A DNA stretch of 64,000 bases from Acidobacteriota bacterium (GTDB lineage: Bacteria > Acidobacteriota > Blastocatellia > Pyrinomonadales > Pyrinomonadaceae): positions 568,001 through 632,000 of the forward strand of contig CP065003.1 in assembly GCA_016700175.1 (NCBI GenBank), written 5' to 3'. The notes beneath the pieces are model-generated. The model saw only the letters and a list, made by a program, of their open reading frames with translations. It was not told the DNA's origin and searched no databases. Positions 16,892 through 24,854 of the stretch are shown piece by piece. The position numbers and the translations under genes are program-made. The first letter of the stretch is position 1. Every line of letters begins with the position of its first letter.

Positions 16892-16923
16892 CAAAAAGCC
16901 GGTCCTTGCCGGGACCGGCTTTC
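16892..16923 (-). terminator. Terminator of the sigma/anti-sigma/Spy operon
   Basis: On the minus strand AAGCCGGTCC-CGGCAA-GGACCGGCTT is followed by TTTGTTGTTG. It lies 28 bp after the stop of the Spy-like gene. The rest of the 187 bp gap up to the mla operon shows nothing else clear. Confidence 0.8.
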
Positions 16924-16950
16924 CAGGTTAAATATCTTATTCGATTGGGA

Positions 16951-17481
16951 TTATGGAAGCTTTGGATCCTTCGGCGGATCGGGTTGCCGATCCCTGCGCA
17001 TCTGCCTCATCCCTCCCGGCCGGTCCGTTCTACGGACGCCCCGCTCACCCTGGCGAGCGAACCTCTGACGAAGCTGTCTGAAGCGCACGAGCTGTTCCGG
17101 CGAGAGTATCTTTCTTACCGCGACCTCAGAGAAAGCCCTCAGCCTGTTCACCTCGGCCTGAGCCTCGTTGACAGCGCGCATCTTGATCCTGAGATCCTCT
17201 TCATTCAGTTCATCGGCATAGATCGCCTCGTCCAGATCTCTTCGGGCGATGCGGAAGGCCTGCTGCGCGTCACGCATCCTGGGGCGCATCTCTGCGTTTA
17301 GGATCCGTATCTTTCGAAGCTGCTCCTGCGAGAGCTGAAGTTCGCGCCGGAGTATGTCCGCGCGCTCGGGACGGTCAGCTTCGTTCGCCACGAAATCGTT
17401 TCCCGGCGTGTCGACCTGTCCGAAAGCGACGGATCCGGCGACAAGGATAAGCAGAACCGCAGTCAAAATTTTACTGGTCAT
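16951..17481 (-). CDS. Spy/CpxP-like periplasmic protein
   Basis: A 176-residue protein with a signal peptide (MTSKILTAVLLILVAGSVAFGQ), a helical body and two LTxxQ-like motifs, LSQEQLRKIRIL (about 49-60) and LSPEQLVRFRQL, the marks of the CpxP/Spy/heavy-metal-sensor family. The C-terminal 40 residues are Arg- and Pro-rich. E. coli relatives are periplasmic chaperones or inhibitors of envelope-stress kinases. Here it is third in an operon after an ECF sigma factor and its anti-sigma factor, so an envelope-stress effector or sensor for that pair is likely (inference). Confidence 0.75.
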   Translation of the reverse strand: MTSKILTAVLLILVAGSVAFGQVDTPGNDFVANEADRPERADILRRELQLSQEQLRKIRILNAEMRPRMRDAQQAFRIARRDLDEAIYADELNEEDLRIKMRAVNEAQAEVNRLRAFSEVAVRKILSPEQLVRFRQLRQRFARQGERGVRRTDRPGGMRQMRRDRQPDPPKDPKLP

Positions 17482-17501
17482 CGTTTTACTCCGATCCGTT
17501 C

Positions 17502-18218
17502 TCAGTCTTCGCTTGTCTCGCTGAAGAGATCCGTCAGGCGGAGCGAATCGTCTTCGAACTCTTCCTCAGCAGCTTCAGAAAGCCGCGGCGGTTCGCTGAT
17601 CTCCGCGAGCTGGCTTTGCGGCACCGTCGTCCGTCTTTGGATCGTACGGTTTCTCTTTTGCGTTACCTTAGGCGAGACTTCCACAGGCTTGTCAGAAACG
17701 GTGTCGGATTCTATGTCCTCAACCGGAACTGACGGCGTCGCTTCCGCGATCTCGCCTTCGGCCGGCTCAGAGACCGTTTCTTCGACGGCATTCAGAGGTT
17801 CCTCTTCGGCCGGCTGCACGTTCGCGATCTCGTCACCGGCACCTTTCGTACTCAACAAGCTGAAAGCGACAAGCCCGAGAAGCAGGATGATCAGCGCGAC
17901 CGCCGCGCCGGCCAGCGCCTTGAATCCGAAGGAAGCTGAAACGATTTCAGCAAGCTTCGCCAGAAAGCCCCCGGCTCCGGGCTCTTGCGATTTGTAGGCG
18001 GTCTCGGCCGCGCGTTCGGAAGCCCTCCAATCTTCTATGGAGATCCTCAGCGAAGAAAATGAGGCAAGTTCTTCCGCGCAGGAGGAGCAGTCCGCAAGAT
18101 GGTTCTCGAACTCTGCTTTCGAGGATTCTTCCATCTCACCGTAGATATAGCCGACCAGGCTTTCGCCGGATCCGCACCCGCTCGGGCCATTTCCTGAATC
18201 AAACATTTCGTCCACCAT
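17502..18218 (-). CDS. Membrane-anchored anti-sigma factor with zinc-finger domain
   Basis: A 238-residue protein: an N-terminal anti-sigma zinc-finger helix pair with the HxxxCxxC motif (ENHLADCSSCAEELASFSSL), a single membrane helix (ALAGAAVALIILLLGLVAFSLL, about 121-142) and a Glu-rich periplasmic tail. The start codon is 5 bp after the stop of the sigma gene. Proteins of this design bind and silence the ECF sigma factor until released by proteolysis or a conformational change. The trigger is unknown. The Spy-like gene follows 21 bp downstream. Confidence 0.87.
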   Translation of the reverse strand: MVDEMFDSGNGPSGCGSGESLVGYIYGEMEESSKAEFENHLADCSSCAEELASFSSLRISIEDWRASERAAETAYKSQEPGAGGFLAKLAEIVSASFGFKALAGAAVALIILLLGLVAFSLLSTKGAGDEIANVQPAEEEPLNAVEETVSEPAEGEIAEATPSVPVEDIESDTVSDKPVEVSPKVTQKRNRTIQRRTTVPQSQLAEISEPPRLSEAAEEEFEDDSLRLTDLFSETSED

Positions 18219-18222
18219 TTCC

Positions 18223-18807
18223 TCAGATCACCTCGACCGGAGTGTTCTCGAGCTTCATACGGAGCTGTTTCAGCGCTGTGTACATCCTGCTCTTGACCGT
18301 GCTCAGGGGCATTTCGATCTTGTCCGATATTTCCTGAAACGTCATATCGTGGAATTCCTTCAGCAGCACCACTTCTTTCAGTTCCGGCGGAAGCGAATTG
18401 ACCGCGGTCCGCACGGCTTCCAGCCTCTCAGCCCGCTCCGAAAGCCTGGAAGGCGATTCGCTGGTCGGAGCGACAAAGATCTGAAGTTCCAGGGGGTCGC
18501 TGTCGTCCACGAAGTTTTCCGACCTCGTCTTCTCCTTACGCTTCCGCGTAAGGCACTGATTTACCGCTATCCTGTGAAGCCAGGAAGAGACCTTGGCCTC
18601 GCCGCGGAACCGTCCAAGGTTCCTGTAAGCCGCGATAAACGTGTCCTGTGCGGCGTCCTTCGCCTCGTCCTCGCGTTTCAGTATCCCGTAACAAAGAGCG
18701 TAGATCTTACGTTCCCAGCGGATCACGATCTCGCCGAACGCGTCGGGGTCCCGGTCCACCGCCAGCCTGACTAGCTGTTCATCCGTAAGATCATTCACCA
18801 TAAACAA
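18223..18807 (-). CDS. ECF-subfamily RNA polymerase sigma factor
   Basis: A 194-residue sigma-70-family protein. Region 2 is DPDAFGEIVIRWERKIYALCYGILKREDEAKDAAQDTFIAAYRNL, spanning -10 recognition (FRGEAKVSSWLHRIAVN). Region 4 is the helix-turn-helix MTFQEISDKIEMPLSTVKSRMYTALKQL. The linker of about 40 residues is a little longer than in RpoE. First gene of the operon with anti-sigma and Spy-like genes, presumably autoregulated as such operons usually are. Start at 18807 or two codons in (18801). The two choices cannot be told apart. Confidence 0.94.
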   Translation of the reverse strand: MFMVNDLTDEQLVRLAVDRDPDAFGEIVIRWERKIYALCYGILKREDEAKDAAQDTFIAAYRNLGRFRGEAKVSSWLHRIAVNQCLTRKRKEKTRSENFVDDSDPLELQIFVAPTSESPSRLSERAERLEAVRTAVNSLPPELKEVVLLKEFHDMTFQEISDKIEMPLSTVKSRMYTALKQLRMKLENTPVEVI

Positions 18808-18974
18808 GCCCTGACTTGTCTGAGGATACTACAAATCAGGCCGCGGCCGGACACTGACAGCGACAACGCATTTTAGACGGTCGGAGGCGTCGTTTGGCCG
18901 AAATTATCCTGATGGAAGGAAGAATGAATGGGAGAAACGGGGTCGTCACAAAACGGACCGGATATGCGAACAGG

Positions 18975-19796
18975 TCAGGCTTTTTCCGCCAGTATCAGGG
19001 ACCGTGTGAGTCGGCGTTCCGCCGCGAGCTTTGCCGCGGTCTTGAAGAACTCCTGCTGGCCTTCAAAGGTCTCGCTGCCTTCGATCTCGCGGAGCGCTGT
19101 TTCACGTTTCCCTCTTGCCCTTCGCCAGCGGTCTGCGATACGGGCCATGTTCTCTGTGACGTCGGTGACCGACCCGATCCTGAAACCTGCCGCTTCAAGT
19201 AGCGACTCGTCCAATCCGGGAGGCACGAAGACGAAGAATCCTATCGAGCTTCTGATGCGTATCTCTTCGTCAGTTACGGGTCCGGCGATCACGACCGGGT
19301 CCGTGATCGCGAGCCGGCCTCCGGGGCGGAGAACCCTCGACCATTCCGAAAAGACCGCCTCCCGGTCGGGGAGGTGATTCACCGCGTCGATGCAGGTCAG
19401 TCCGTCGAACGAGCCGTCCACGAACGGCAAGTCGGGAGTTCCATCGACGACCCGGAAATGCGCTCTCGCTTCGAGTCGGCCTTCCCTCGAAGCCTTTTTG
19501 GCCTCGGAGACCGCCTTCTCGTTGATGTCGACGCCCGTGACCATACAGCCGGAGAGTTCGGCGATCCTGATCGCAGGACCGCCGGAGCCGCAGGCGACAT
19601 CAAGCAGGCGGCTCGCGGCTTCAGGCCGGAGCCATTCAATGAGCTTGTCTTGCTCGTCGGCGGTCTGCCATCCGTTCTGGCCGTAATCCGTTCCGAATAC
19701 CTCACGGCGTATGCCTGCGTAAAGATCACTTGAGAAGCCCGAATACTGTGCTTCGTAGTGTTCGACTATCTGCTTTTTCTTGGCCACCGGAACCAT
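18975..19796 (-). CDS. SAM-dependent methyltransferase (class I)
   Basis: A 273-residue protein with a Rossmann methyltransferase core: motif I LLDVACGSGGPAIRIAEL, the acidic end of strand 2 (VTGVDINEKAV), LPFVDGSFDGLTCIDAVNHL and RVLRPGGRLAITDPVV. Related to ubiquinone/sarcosine-type methyltransferases; the substrate cannot be read. Start: ATG at 19796 is directly abutted by AGAAGG; a GTG at 19787, giving AKKKQIVEHYEAQYSG, has a better 9 nt spacing and could be the real start. The longer frame up to 19883 looks like non-coding extension. Stands alone between the sigma operon and tRNA-Lys. Confidence 0.85.
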   Translation of the reverse strand: MVPVAKKKQIVEHYEAQYSGFSSDLYAGIRREVFGTDYGQNGWQTADEQDKLIEWLRPEAASRLLDVACGSGGPAIRIAELSGCMVTGVDINEKAVSEAKKASREGRLEARAHFRVVDGTPDLPFVDGSFDGLTCIDAVNHLPDREAVFSEWSRVLRPGGRLAITDPVVIAGPVTDEEIRIRSSIGFFVFVPPGLDESLLEAAGFRIGSVTDVTENMARIADRWRRARGKRETALREIEGSETFEGQQEFFKTAAKLAAERRLTRSLILAEKA

Positions 19797-19937
19797 CCTT
19801 CTGCAGCCGGGCGGGCAAACTTCCGCGCAACCGGGTAGTACTTGCGACGTGAGAATACCACGGTCCGGCCGCGGCCCGTACAAGACCGGCGCAAAGGAAG
19901 TTAACTGTGTAAAGGGTACTGTGAGGAGGGAAGTGAA

Positions 19938-20013
19938 TGGTAGGCCGTGCAGGGATCGAACCTGCGACCCGCGGATTAAGAGTCCGCTGCTCTACCAACT
20001 GAGCTAACGACCC
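19938..20013 (-). tRNA. tRNA-Lys (anticodon CTT)
   Basis: A full cloverleaf on the minus strand: acceptor GGGTCGT with ACGGCCT (two G-U pairs), D-arm GCTC/GAGC, anticodon stem GCGGA/TCCGC around loop CTCTTAA (anticodon CTT), T-arm GCAGGTTCGATCCCTGC. CCA is encoded at the 3' end. Confidence 0.95.
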
Positions 20014-20156
20014 ACAACCATTTCAAACACAACGGATTATACCAACCGCCCGGGAGATTGTCCAAATAGGCGGCTCTTCCCGGCGCGCCCCTTTTCAAGA
20101 CCCCGAAAAATGTTAAACTCGTACCGTTCGGCGCTTTTCTGCGCCTCTGATCCCGG

Positions 20157-21758
20157 ATGAAAGAATGCGTAAAATGCGGCCTCTGCTTCGAGGATGACAC
20201 GGAAGTCTGCCCGGAAGACCAGTCCAAGGTCCGGCTCAGCCTTCCGGGTACCCAGATCCTCTCGGGGCGCTATCACCTTACCCGGCGCATTGGAAAGGGC
20301 GCGATGGGCCAGGTCTACCTGGCGCGCGACAAGAACCTCGGAACGCGCGAGGTCGCCGTCAAGACGGTCCGGCAGGACATACTCAGCAGCGAAGACCTCC
20401 AGGAAGGCGAGGCAATAGCCAGATTTGAACGCGAGGCGATGTCGGCCGCCTCGGTCCGCCATCCGAACGTCGTCGACGTGACCGACTTCGGCGAAACCGA
20501 GGACGGCGTCTTTTTTCTGGTGATGGAGTACGTCGAGGGCGAGACTCTCCACCGTCTTCTTCGCCGTGAGGGAACCCTTTCCATCAAGCGGGCGATCCGG
20601 ATACTTCGACAGATTGCCGACGGCGTCAGCGCCGCCCACGAGCGCGGTATCCTTCACAGGGACCTCAAACCCGCCAACATTTTCATAATGAGCGGCGGCC
20701 GCAACAAGGACGGCTTCGTCAAGGTGGGCGATTTCGGTCTTGCCAAGATCGTCAACCAGACCGCTACCGACATAAGCGCCAGAAACGCTCCCGCCTCGAG
20801 AGGAATCATCGGGACTCCTGAGTTCATGTCGCCGGAGCAGATGCAGCCGGAGCTTGGAGTCGACGCAAGGACCGACGTTTACGCTCTGGCGACGATCGCC
20901 TATCTAATGCTCGGGGGCCGGACGCCTTTCACAGGCGACATGATGGAGCTCGTGATGCAGAAGGTAATCCACGAGCCTCCGCCTTTGTCCGGCTTGAGGT
21001 CGGATCTCTCGACCGAGGTCGAAGCGGCGATCATGAGCGCGCTCGCAAAGGATCCCGAAAAGCGCCCGGCCTCGATCGAAGAGTGGATGGAGGCGCTTGA
21101 ATCGGCGGCGCAGGCCACGGGAGGACAGCAGAGAGCCGGTACGTTCAAGCTGACGATCCTTGCGCCTGTCGGAGCGGAAGTCTATGTCGATGATGAGAGG
21201 AAGGGAAGCATCGGCAGTTCGGGCCGACTGATCCTTTCCACCGTTCCGGCCGGTCAGCACATACTCCGAGTCTCAAAGCAGGGACTTCGGGACGACGAGC
21301 GCGTCATCGAGATCCGTGAAGAGGGCGAAGAGCAGGTAATCCAGGCGGAGCTAAGGCCCGAGCGGAGCGCGTCGTCAAGCCGGCCGTCGCCTTCGCAGGG
21401 TGCGAGCAGCAGCGGCGCCGCCGGGTCTCTGATGCCGGGAATTGTCGCCTGTCTTAAATGCGGGTCGAGGTTTGCCCAGGGGGTCCAGTTCTGCGGTCGA
21501 TGCGGAAACAGGGAATTCGAACTTGTAAGCCCGGGAGACGCGAGCTCTGCGTGTCCGAGATGCGGGTCTCCGCTTTCTGCCAACGCGAGATTCTGCGGAA
21601 GGTGCGGACTCAACTTTTCGGAAGCGAAGGTTTCGGTGCAAGATCCGACCGGCGTCCGTCCCTCCGGCGACTCCGTCCAGAACGTATGCGCCCGGTGCGG
21701 TTCGAGATTCGCACCGAACGTCAAATTTTGCGGCAGATGCGGTACTTCGCTCGGTTGA
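20157..21758 (+). CDS. Serine/threonine protein kinase with PEGA domain and zinc ribbons
   Basis: A 533-residue Hanks-type kinase. Order of parts: N-terminal zinc ribbon (CVKCGLCFEDDTEVCPED, 4-20), kinase domain about 38-315 with IGKGAMGQVYLA, VAVKTV, HRDLKPANIF, DFGLAKI and GTPEFMSPEQ, a PEGA beta domain (FKLTILAPVGAEVYVDD to about 400), a Ser-rich linker, then three C-terminal zinc ribbons of the form CxxCGS...FCGRCG. No membrane helix is evident. All catalytic residues are present. The zinc ribbons may serve as protein- or metal-sensing modules. First gene of a same-strand cluster with two zinc-ribbon membrane proteins and an FHA kinase. Confidence 0.93.
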   Translation: MKECVKCGLCFEDDTEVCPEDQSKVRLSLPGTQILSGRYHLTRRIGKGAMGQVYLARDKNLGTREVAVKTVRQDILSSEDLQEGEAIARFEREAMSAASVRHPNVVDVTDFGETEDGVFFLVMEYVEGETLHRLLRREGTLSIKRAIRILRQIADGVSAAHERGILHRDLKPANIFIMSGGRNKDGFVKVGDFGLAKIVNQTATDISARNAPASRGIIGTPEFMSPEQMQPELGVDARTDVYALATIAYLMLGGRTPFTGDMMELVMQKVIHEPPPLSGLRSDLSTEVEAAIMSALAKDPEKRPASIEEWMEALESAAQATGGQQRAGTFKLTILAPVGAEVYVDDERKGSIGSSGRLILSTVPAGQHILRVSKQGLRDDERVIEIREEGEEQVIQAELRPERSASSSRPSPSQGASSSGAAGSLMPGIVACLKCGSRFAQGVQFCGRCGNREFELVSPGDASSACPRCGSPLSANARFCGRCGLNFSEAKVSVQDPTGVRPSGDSVQNVCARCGSRFAPNVKFCGRCGTSLG

Positions 21759-21776
21759 GCGGATTTCCTGAGAGTT

Positions 21777-21804
21777 TTGATTCCTCAGTCATTTCAACTA
21801 GAAT
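21777..21804 (+). promoter_or_regulatory. Possible sigma-70 promoter inside the kinase cluster
   Basis: TTGATT at 21777 (4 of 6), 16 bp spacer, TAGAAT at 21799 (5 of 6). It lies in the 137 bp between the PEGA kinase and the next gene, so the three downstream genes may be transcribed separately. Confidence 0.4.
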
Positions 21805-21895
21805 CTAGGTGCCAACAGCGCGGGACCGTTCCGCACCGGTTTAACTGTGTCCGTACGGCCGCTTCTGCCTCGATCCATAAATCAATTGCCCCGGT

Positions 21896-22837
21896 ATGAA
21901 GATCTGTCCAAAATGCGGAAAGACCTATGACGACGAGACGCTGAACTTCTGCCTCGACGACGGCTCCGTGCTCAATCGTGCAGAGCCGGCAGGCGCATCG
22001 GAGCCTCCTCCTACTGTGATGATGCCGGGTGCGGGGCAAACATCGGTTCAGCCTCCTGCGCAACCGACCGCACCCCAGGTGCAGCATTCATCGGGAACGC
22101 AGTATTCCATGCAGCCGCGAAAGTCCCGGACGTGGATCTGGGTGCTTGTCGCGCTTTTTGGGGTGGTTGTGCTCTGCGGCGGCGGATTTGTCGGACTGAT
22201 AGCGATCGGCTCGATCGACGACGGCGGAGACCAGCCGCCTTCGATGGAAGACGCGATGACCTCCGAATCGCCGCCCGATAAGGCATCCGACCGAAAAGTA
22301 GTTAAACGCGAAAGCATGTCCACCTGGCCGGCTTCGCTCAGCAAGTTCGACGGACTCGAAGTGGATTTCAAGGGCGGCGAATTGCTGATCAACACGAAGA
22401 AAGGATTTTATTACGTCATCTCGACGGGTAGCGAGTTCACGACGGCCGACAGCACCGTTTCCGTGAAGGTGAGAAATCCTTCGGGACGGTCTACGAATTA
22501 CGGTTACGGGATCGTGGTCCACAGCGATCCCGAGCAGGTGCTTAAGCGGGATTACGCATTCGTGATCAAGGCGGACAATGGAACCTACCGGATAGTCGAG
22601 CACGTAAATCAGCAAGAGTCGAACATCGTGGACTGGAAATCGTCCGACAAGATCAAAAGGGGTACGAGGGAGAATCACCTGGAGGTCCGTTCCGAAGGGG
22701 ACAAGATGCACTTCTATATAAACGGTGAATTCATCCGCACGGTGACAGACTACTCCGATTTCGATAACGGCGTCGCGGGCATTTACACGAGCGACGATGT
22801 GCCTATCGCCTTTTCCGACCTCGAACTTAAGCGGTAG
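21896..22837 (+). CDS. Zinc-ribbon membrane protein with a LamG/DUF1080-like beta domain
   Basis: A 313-residue protein. An N-terminal zinc ribbon (CPKCGKTYDDETLNFCLDDG) is followed by a Pro/Gln-rich linker, one membrane helix (WIWVLVALFGVVVLCGGGFVGLIAI, about 80-104) and an outside domain of about 180 residues. The latter contains GYGIVVHSDPEQ, DYAFVIKADNGTYRIVEH, and FYINGEFIRTVTDYSDFDNGVAGIYTSD, the pattern of concanavalin-like beta sandwiches such as DUF1080 domains. This suggests carbohydrate or surface binding outside and a zinc ribbon inside. It sits between two Ser/Thr kinases and could be a substrate or input protein for them (inference). Confidence 0.72.
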   Translation: MKICPKCGKTYDDETLNFCLDDGSVLNRAEPAGASEPPPTVMMPGAGQTSVQPPAQPTAPQVQHSSGTQYSMQPRKSRTWIWVLVALFGVVVLCGGGFVGLIAIGSIDDGGDQPPSMEDAMTSESPPDKASDRKVVKRESMSTWPASLSKFDGLEVDFKGGELLINTKKGFYYVISTGSEFTTADSTVSVKVRNPSGRSTNYGYGIVVHSDPEQVLKRDYAFVIKADNGTYRIVEHVNQQESNIVDWKSSDKIKRGTRENHLEVRSEGDKMHFYINGEFIRTVTDYSDFDNGVAGIYTSDDVPIAFSDLELKR

Positions 22838-22853
22838 CGAGCCGCATTTACAG

Positions 22854-23369
22854 ATGAAACATTGCCCGCGCTGTAATCAGCGATATGAAGACAAGGACCT
22901 GAACTTCTGCCTTAACGACGGAGAACTGCTTGTCGAATTTGATACCTCTGATGCGCCGCCGACGCTTTATATGGATTCTCCGCGGAAGACCGCCGAGAAC
23001 TGGCCGGACGTCAACACCCAGCAGGCGGGTCAGAACCAGCAGATCTACGGGTACCAGCAGCAACAGATGTATCAGCCGCCGGGCATTCCTCTGGCGCAGA
23101 CATCTTTCGGGACCGACAACTCTCTGCCGACGATCTCTCTGATACTCGGGATAAGCGCCTGGGTGCTTATGTGCTGCTATCTCGGGATCCCGCTCGGCGC
23201 AGCGGCGGCGATCACAGGTTATATCGGTTATTCAAGGTCGAATCAGGATCCCTCGCGTTACGGAGGAGGCTCGATGGCTGTAATCGGAATAGTTCTCGGA
23301 GCCATCAGCTTCTTCCTGACAATACTGATGTTCGTTTTTGGATTTATCGGGGGAATCATCGGCGGCTAG
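22854..23369 (+). CDS. Zinc-ribbon DUF4190-like membrane protein
   Basis: A 171-residue protein starting with the same zinc-ribbon design as its neighbour (CPRCNQRYEDKDLNFCLNDG), then a Gln/Tyr/Pro-rich linker (about 60-85) and two hydrophobic hairpins (TISLILGISAWVLMCCYLGIPLGAAAAITGYIGY and GIVLGAISFFLTILMFVFGFIGGIIGG) that resemble DUF4190. The conserved GGGSMAVIGIVLG between them fits that family. The start at 22854 begins the zinc ribbon, and the in-frame upstream part overlaps the previous gene. It begins 16 bp after that gene's stop and 18 bp before the FHA kinase, so one operon is likely. Confidence 0.75.
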   Translation: MKHCPRCNQRYEDKDLNFCLNDGELLVEFDTSDAPPTLYMDSPRKTAENWPDVNTQQAGQNQQIYGYQQQQMYQPPGIPLAQTSFGTDNSLPTISLILGISAWVLMCCYLGIPLGAAAAITGYIGYSRSNQDPSRYGGGSMAVIGIVLGAISFFLTILMFVFGFIGGIIGG

Positions 23370-23387
23370 GTTTAGTAAAAGGTACGG

Positions 23388-24698
23388 ATGAATGTCACCC
23401 TCCGCGTCATCGCGGGACCACATACCGGACGAGTGTTCTCGTTCAGCGAGCACGAGACGTTTCTGATCGGACGAAGTGACGCGGCGCATTTCTGCCTGCC
23501 GGAAGACCGTTTCTTCTCGAGGCACCACTGCCTGCTTGAGATAGCGCCCCCCCAGATATTCATACGCGATCTCGGCTCGACCAACGGGACCTACGTCAAC
23601 GGCCAGAGGATCGACGCCGTACACCTGAAATCGGGCGACCGCATTCAGGGCGGCGAGACGATACTTGAGGTGGAAGTGAGCGCGGAAGCCCCGCCGACCG
23701 AACAGTACACAGAGGACGCGGTGACCTCGACCCTTCCGTCGGTCATCACGGTTGAATGCCTGAATTGCGGTATCCGCGCCGAGGCCTCGGCCTCGAGACC
23801 CGATTCGAAGCTGTCGTTCCTTTGCGAAGATTGCCGGGATAAACTCCGAAAGAACCCCCAGCCCATCCCGAATTACCAGATGATCCGTGTTCTCGGCCAG
23901 GGCGGAATGGGAAGCGTGATGCTCGCCCGCTCGGTGTCGGACGGCCGGGTTGTGGCGATCAAGACACTTCTGCCGGAAGTGGCTGTCAGCGAGCAGTCAT
24001 TGAAGAGGTTCACGCGCGAGATCGAGGTCGCCGCCAGCCTTCAGCATCCGCACATCGTCGGTTATCTCGAACACGGAACCCACAACGGCATCGTTTACCT
24101 CGTTACCGAGTTTATAAACGGACGTGACGCCGCGAAACTCGCGAAGGACCGGGGCGGCCGCCTTCCGCATCCGGAAGTCGTTCAGATAGTTACCCAGACG
24201 CTTGACGCACTGGACTTCGCGCACAGTCTGGGCTTCGTTCACAGGGACATCAAGGAGCAGAACATCCTCGTTTCAGGAGACTATCCCGAATACGTCGCAA
24301 AACTGACCGACTTCGGCCTCGCGAAAAGTTACAAGCAAAGCGGAATGAGCGGAGTGACGATGGTGGGGGATGTTGCCGGAACGATCGCGTATATGCCGCC
24401 GGAACAGGTGAGGGATTTCAAGGAGGTCCGTCCGCCGTCCGACATCTACGCGACTGGGATGACCGCCTATTCGCTTCTCACGGGCGCTCATGCGCTCGAC
24501 ATTAGGCCAAAGGCGGGGATCTCGGAAACTGTGAAAGCGATTTTCGAGAAGCCGCTTATCCCGATCGCGAACCGCGCGCCGGAGGTGCCCAGGCCGATCG
24601 CGCAGGTGATCGAAAGAGCACTGGCGAAGAAACCTGACGACCGTTGGGCCTCTGCGGGAGCGATGCGCGAAGCGCTTTTGAACGCCGCCGGACGATAG
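23388..24698 (+). CDS. FHA-domain serine/threonine protein kinase
   Basis: A 436-residue protein with an N-terminal forkhead-associated domain (about 1-95: FLIGRSD, FFSRHHCLLEI, IRDLGSTNGTYVNG), a Cys-pair ribbon (ECLNCGIRAEA...LCEDCRDKL, about 122-150) and a Hanks kinase domain from about 163 (LGQGGMGSVMLAR, VAIKTLL, HRDIKEQNILV, DFGLAKS, GTIAYMPPEQ). FHA domains bind phosphothreonine, so the enzyme can dock on phosphorylated partners, perhaps products of the PEGA kinase upstream (inference). No membrane helix. Kinase motifs are intact. AAAGG sits 6 nt before the start. Confidence 0.93.
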   Translation: MNVTLRVIAGPHTGRVFSFSEHETFLIGRSDAAHFCLPEDRFFSRHHCLLEIAPPQIFIRDLGSTNGTYVNGQRIDAVHLKSGDRIQGGETILEVEVSAEAPPTEQYTEDAVTSTLPSVITVECLNCGIRAEASASRPDSKLSFLCEDCRDKLRKNPQPIPNYQMIRVLGQGGMGSVMLARSVSDGRVVAIKTLLPEVAVSEQSLKRFTREIEVAASLQHPHIVGYLEHGTHNGIVYLVTEFINGRDAAKLAKDRGGRLPHPEVVQIVTQTLDALDFAHSLGFVHRDIKEQNILVSGDYPEYVAKLTDFGLAKSYKQSGMSGVTMVGDVAGTIAYMPPEQVRDFKEVRPPSDIYATGMTAYSLLTGAHALDIRPKAGISETVKAIFEKPLIPIANRAPEVPRPIAQVIERALAKKPDDRWASAGAMREALLNAAGR

Positions 24699-24704
24699 AT
24701 TTGA

Positions 24705-24850
24705 ACTGGGATAAAGGGGGTGAAGGAGATAACTGCGCCCTGGTCGATGCGTCCTGAGTGAAGATATTGCCCTCGCAATCGATACGTTCCTGGATAGTCA
24801 TCTATCTTTGAACTTAGTACCTTCAATCCCCTCCATCCCCTTAATCCCTG
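24705..24850. repeat. Inverted-repeat element, GGGATAAAGGGG type
   Basis: Left arm CTGGGATAAAGGGGGTGAAG (24707-24726) is mirrored by CCATCCCCTTAATCCCTGTT (24834-24853), the reverse complement with a few mismatches. The unique middle is about 100 bp. It lies between two convergent genes. A second copy is at 42789-43004. The right arm runs to within a few bases of the M28 stop codon. Confidence 0.6.
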
Positions 24851-24854
24851 TTAA

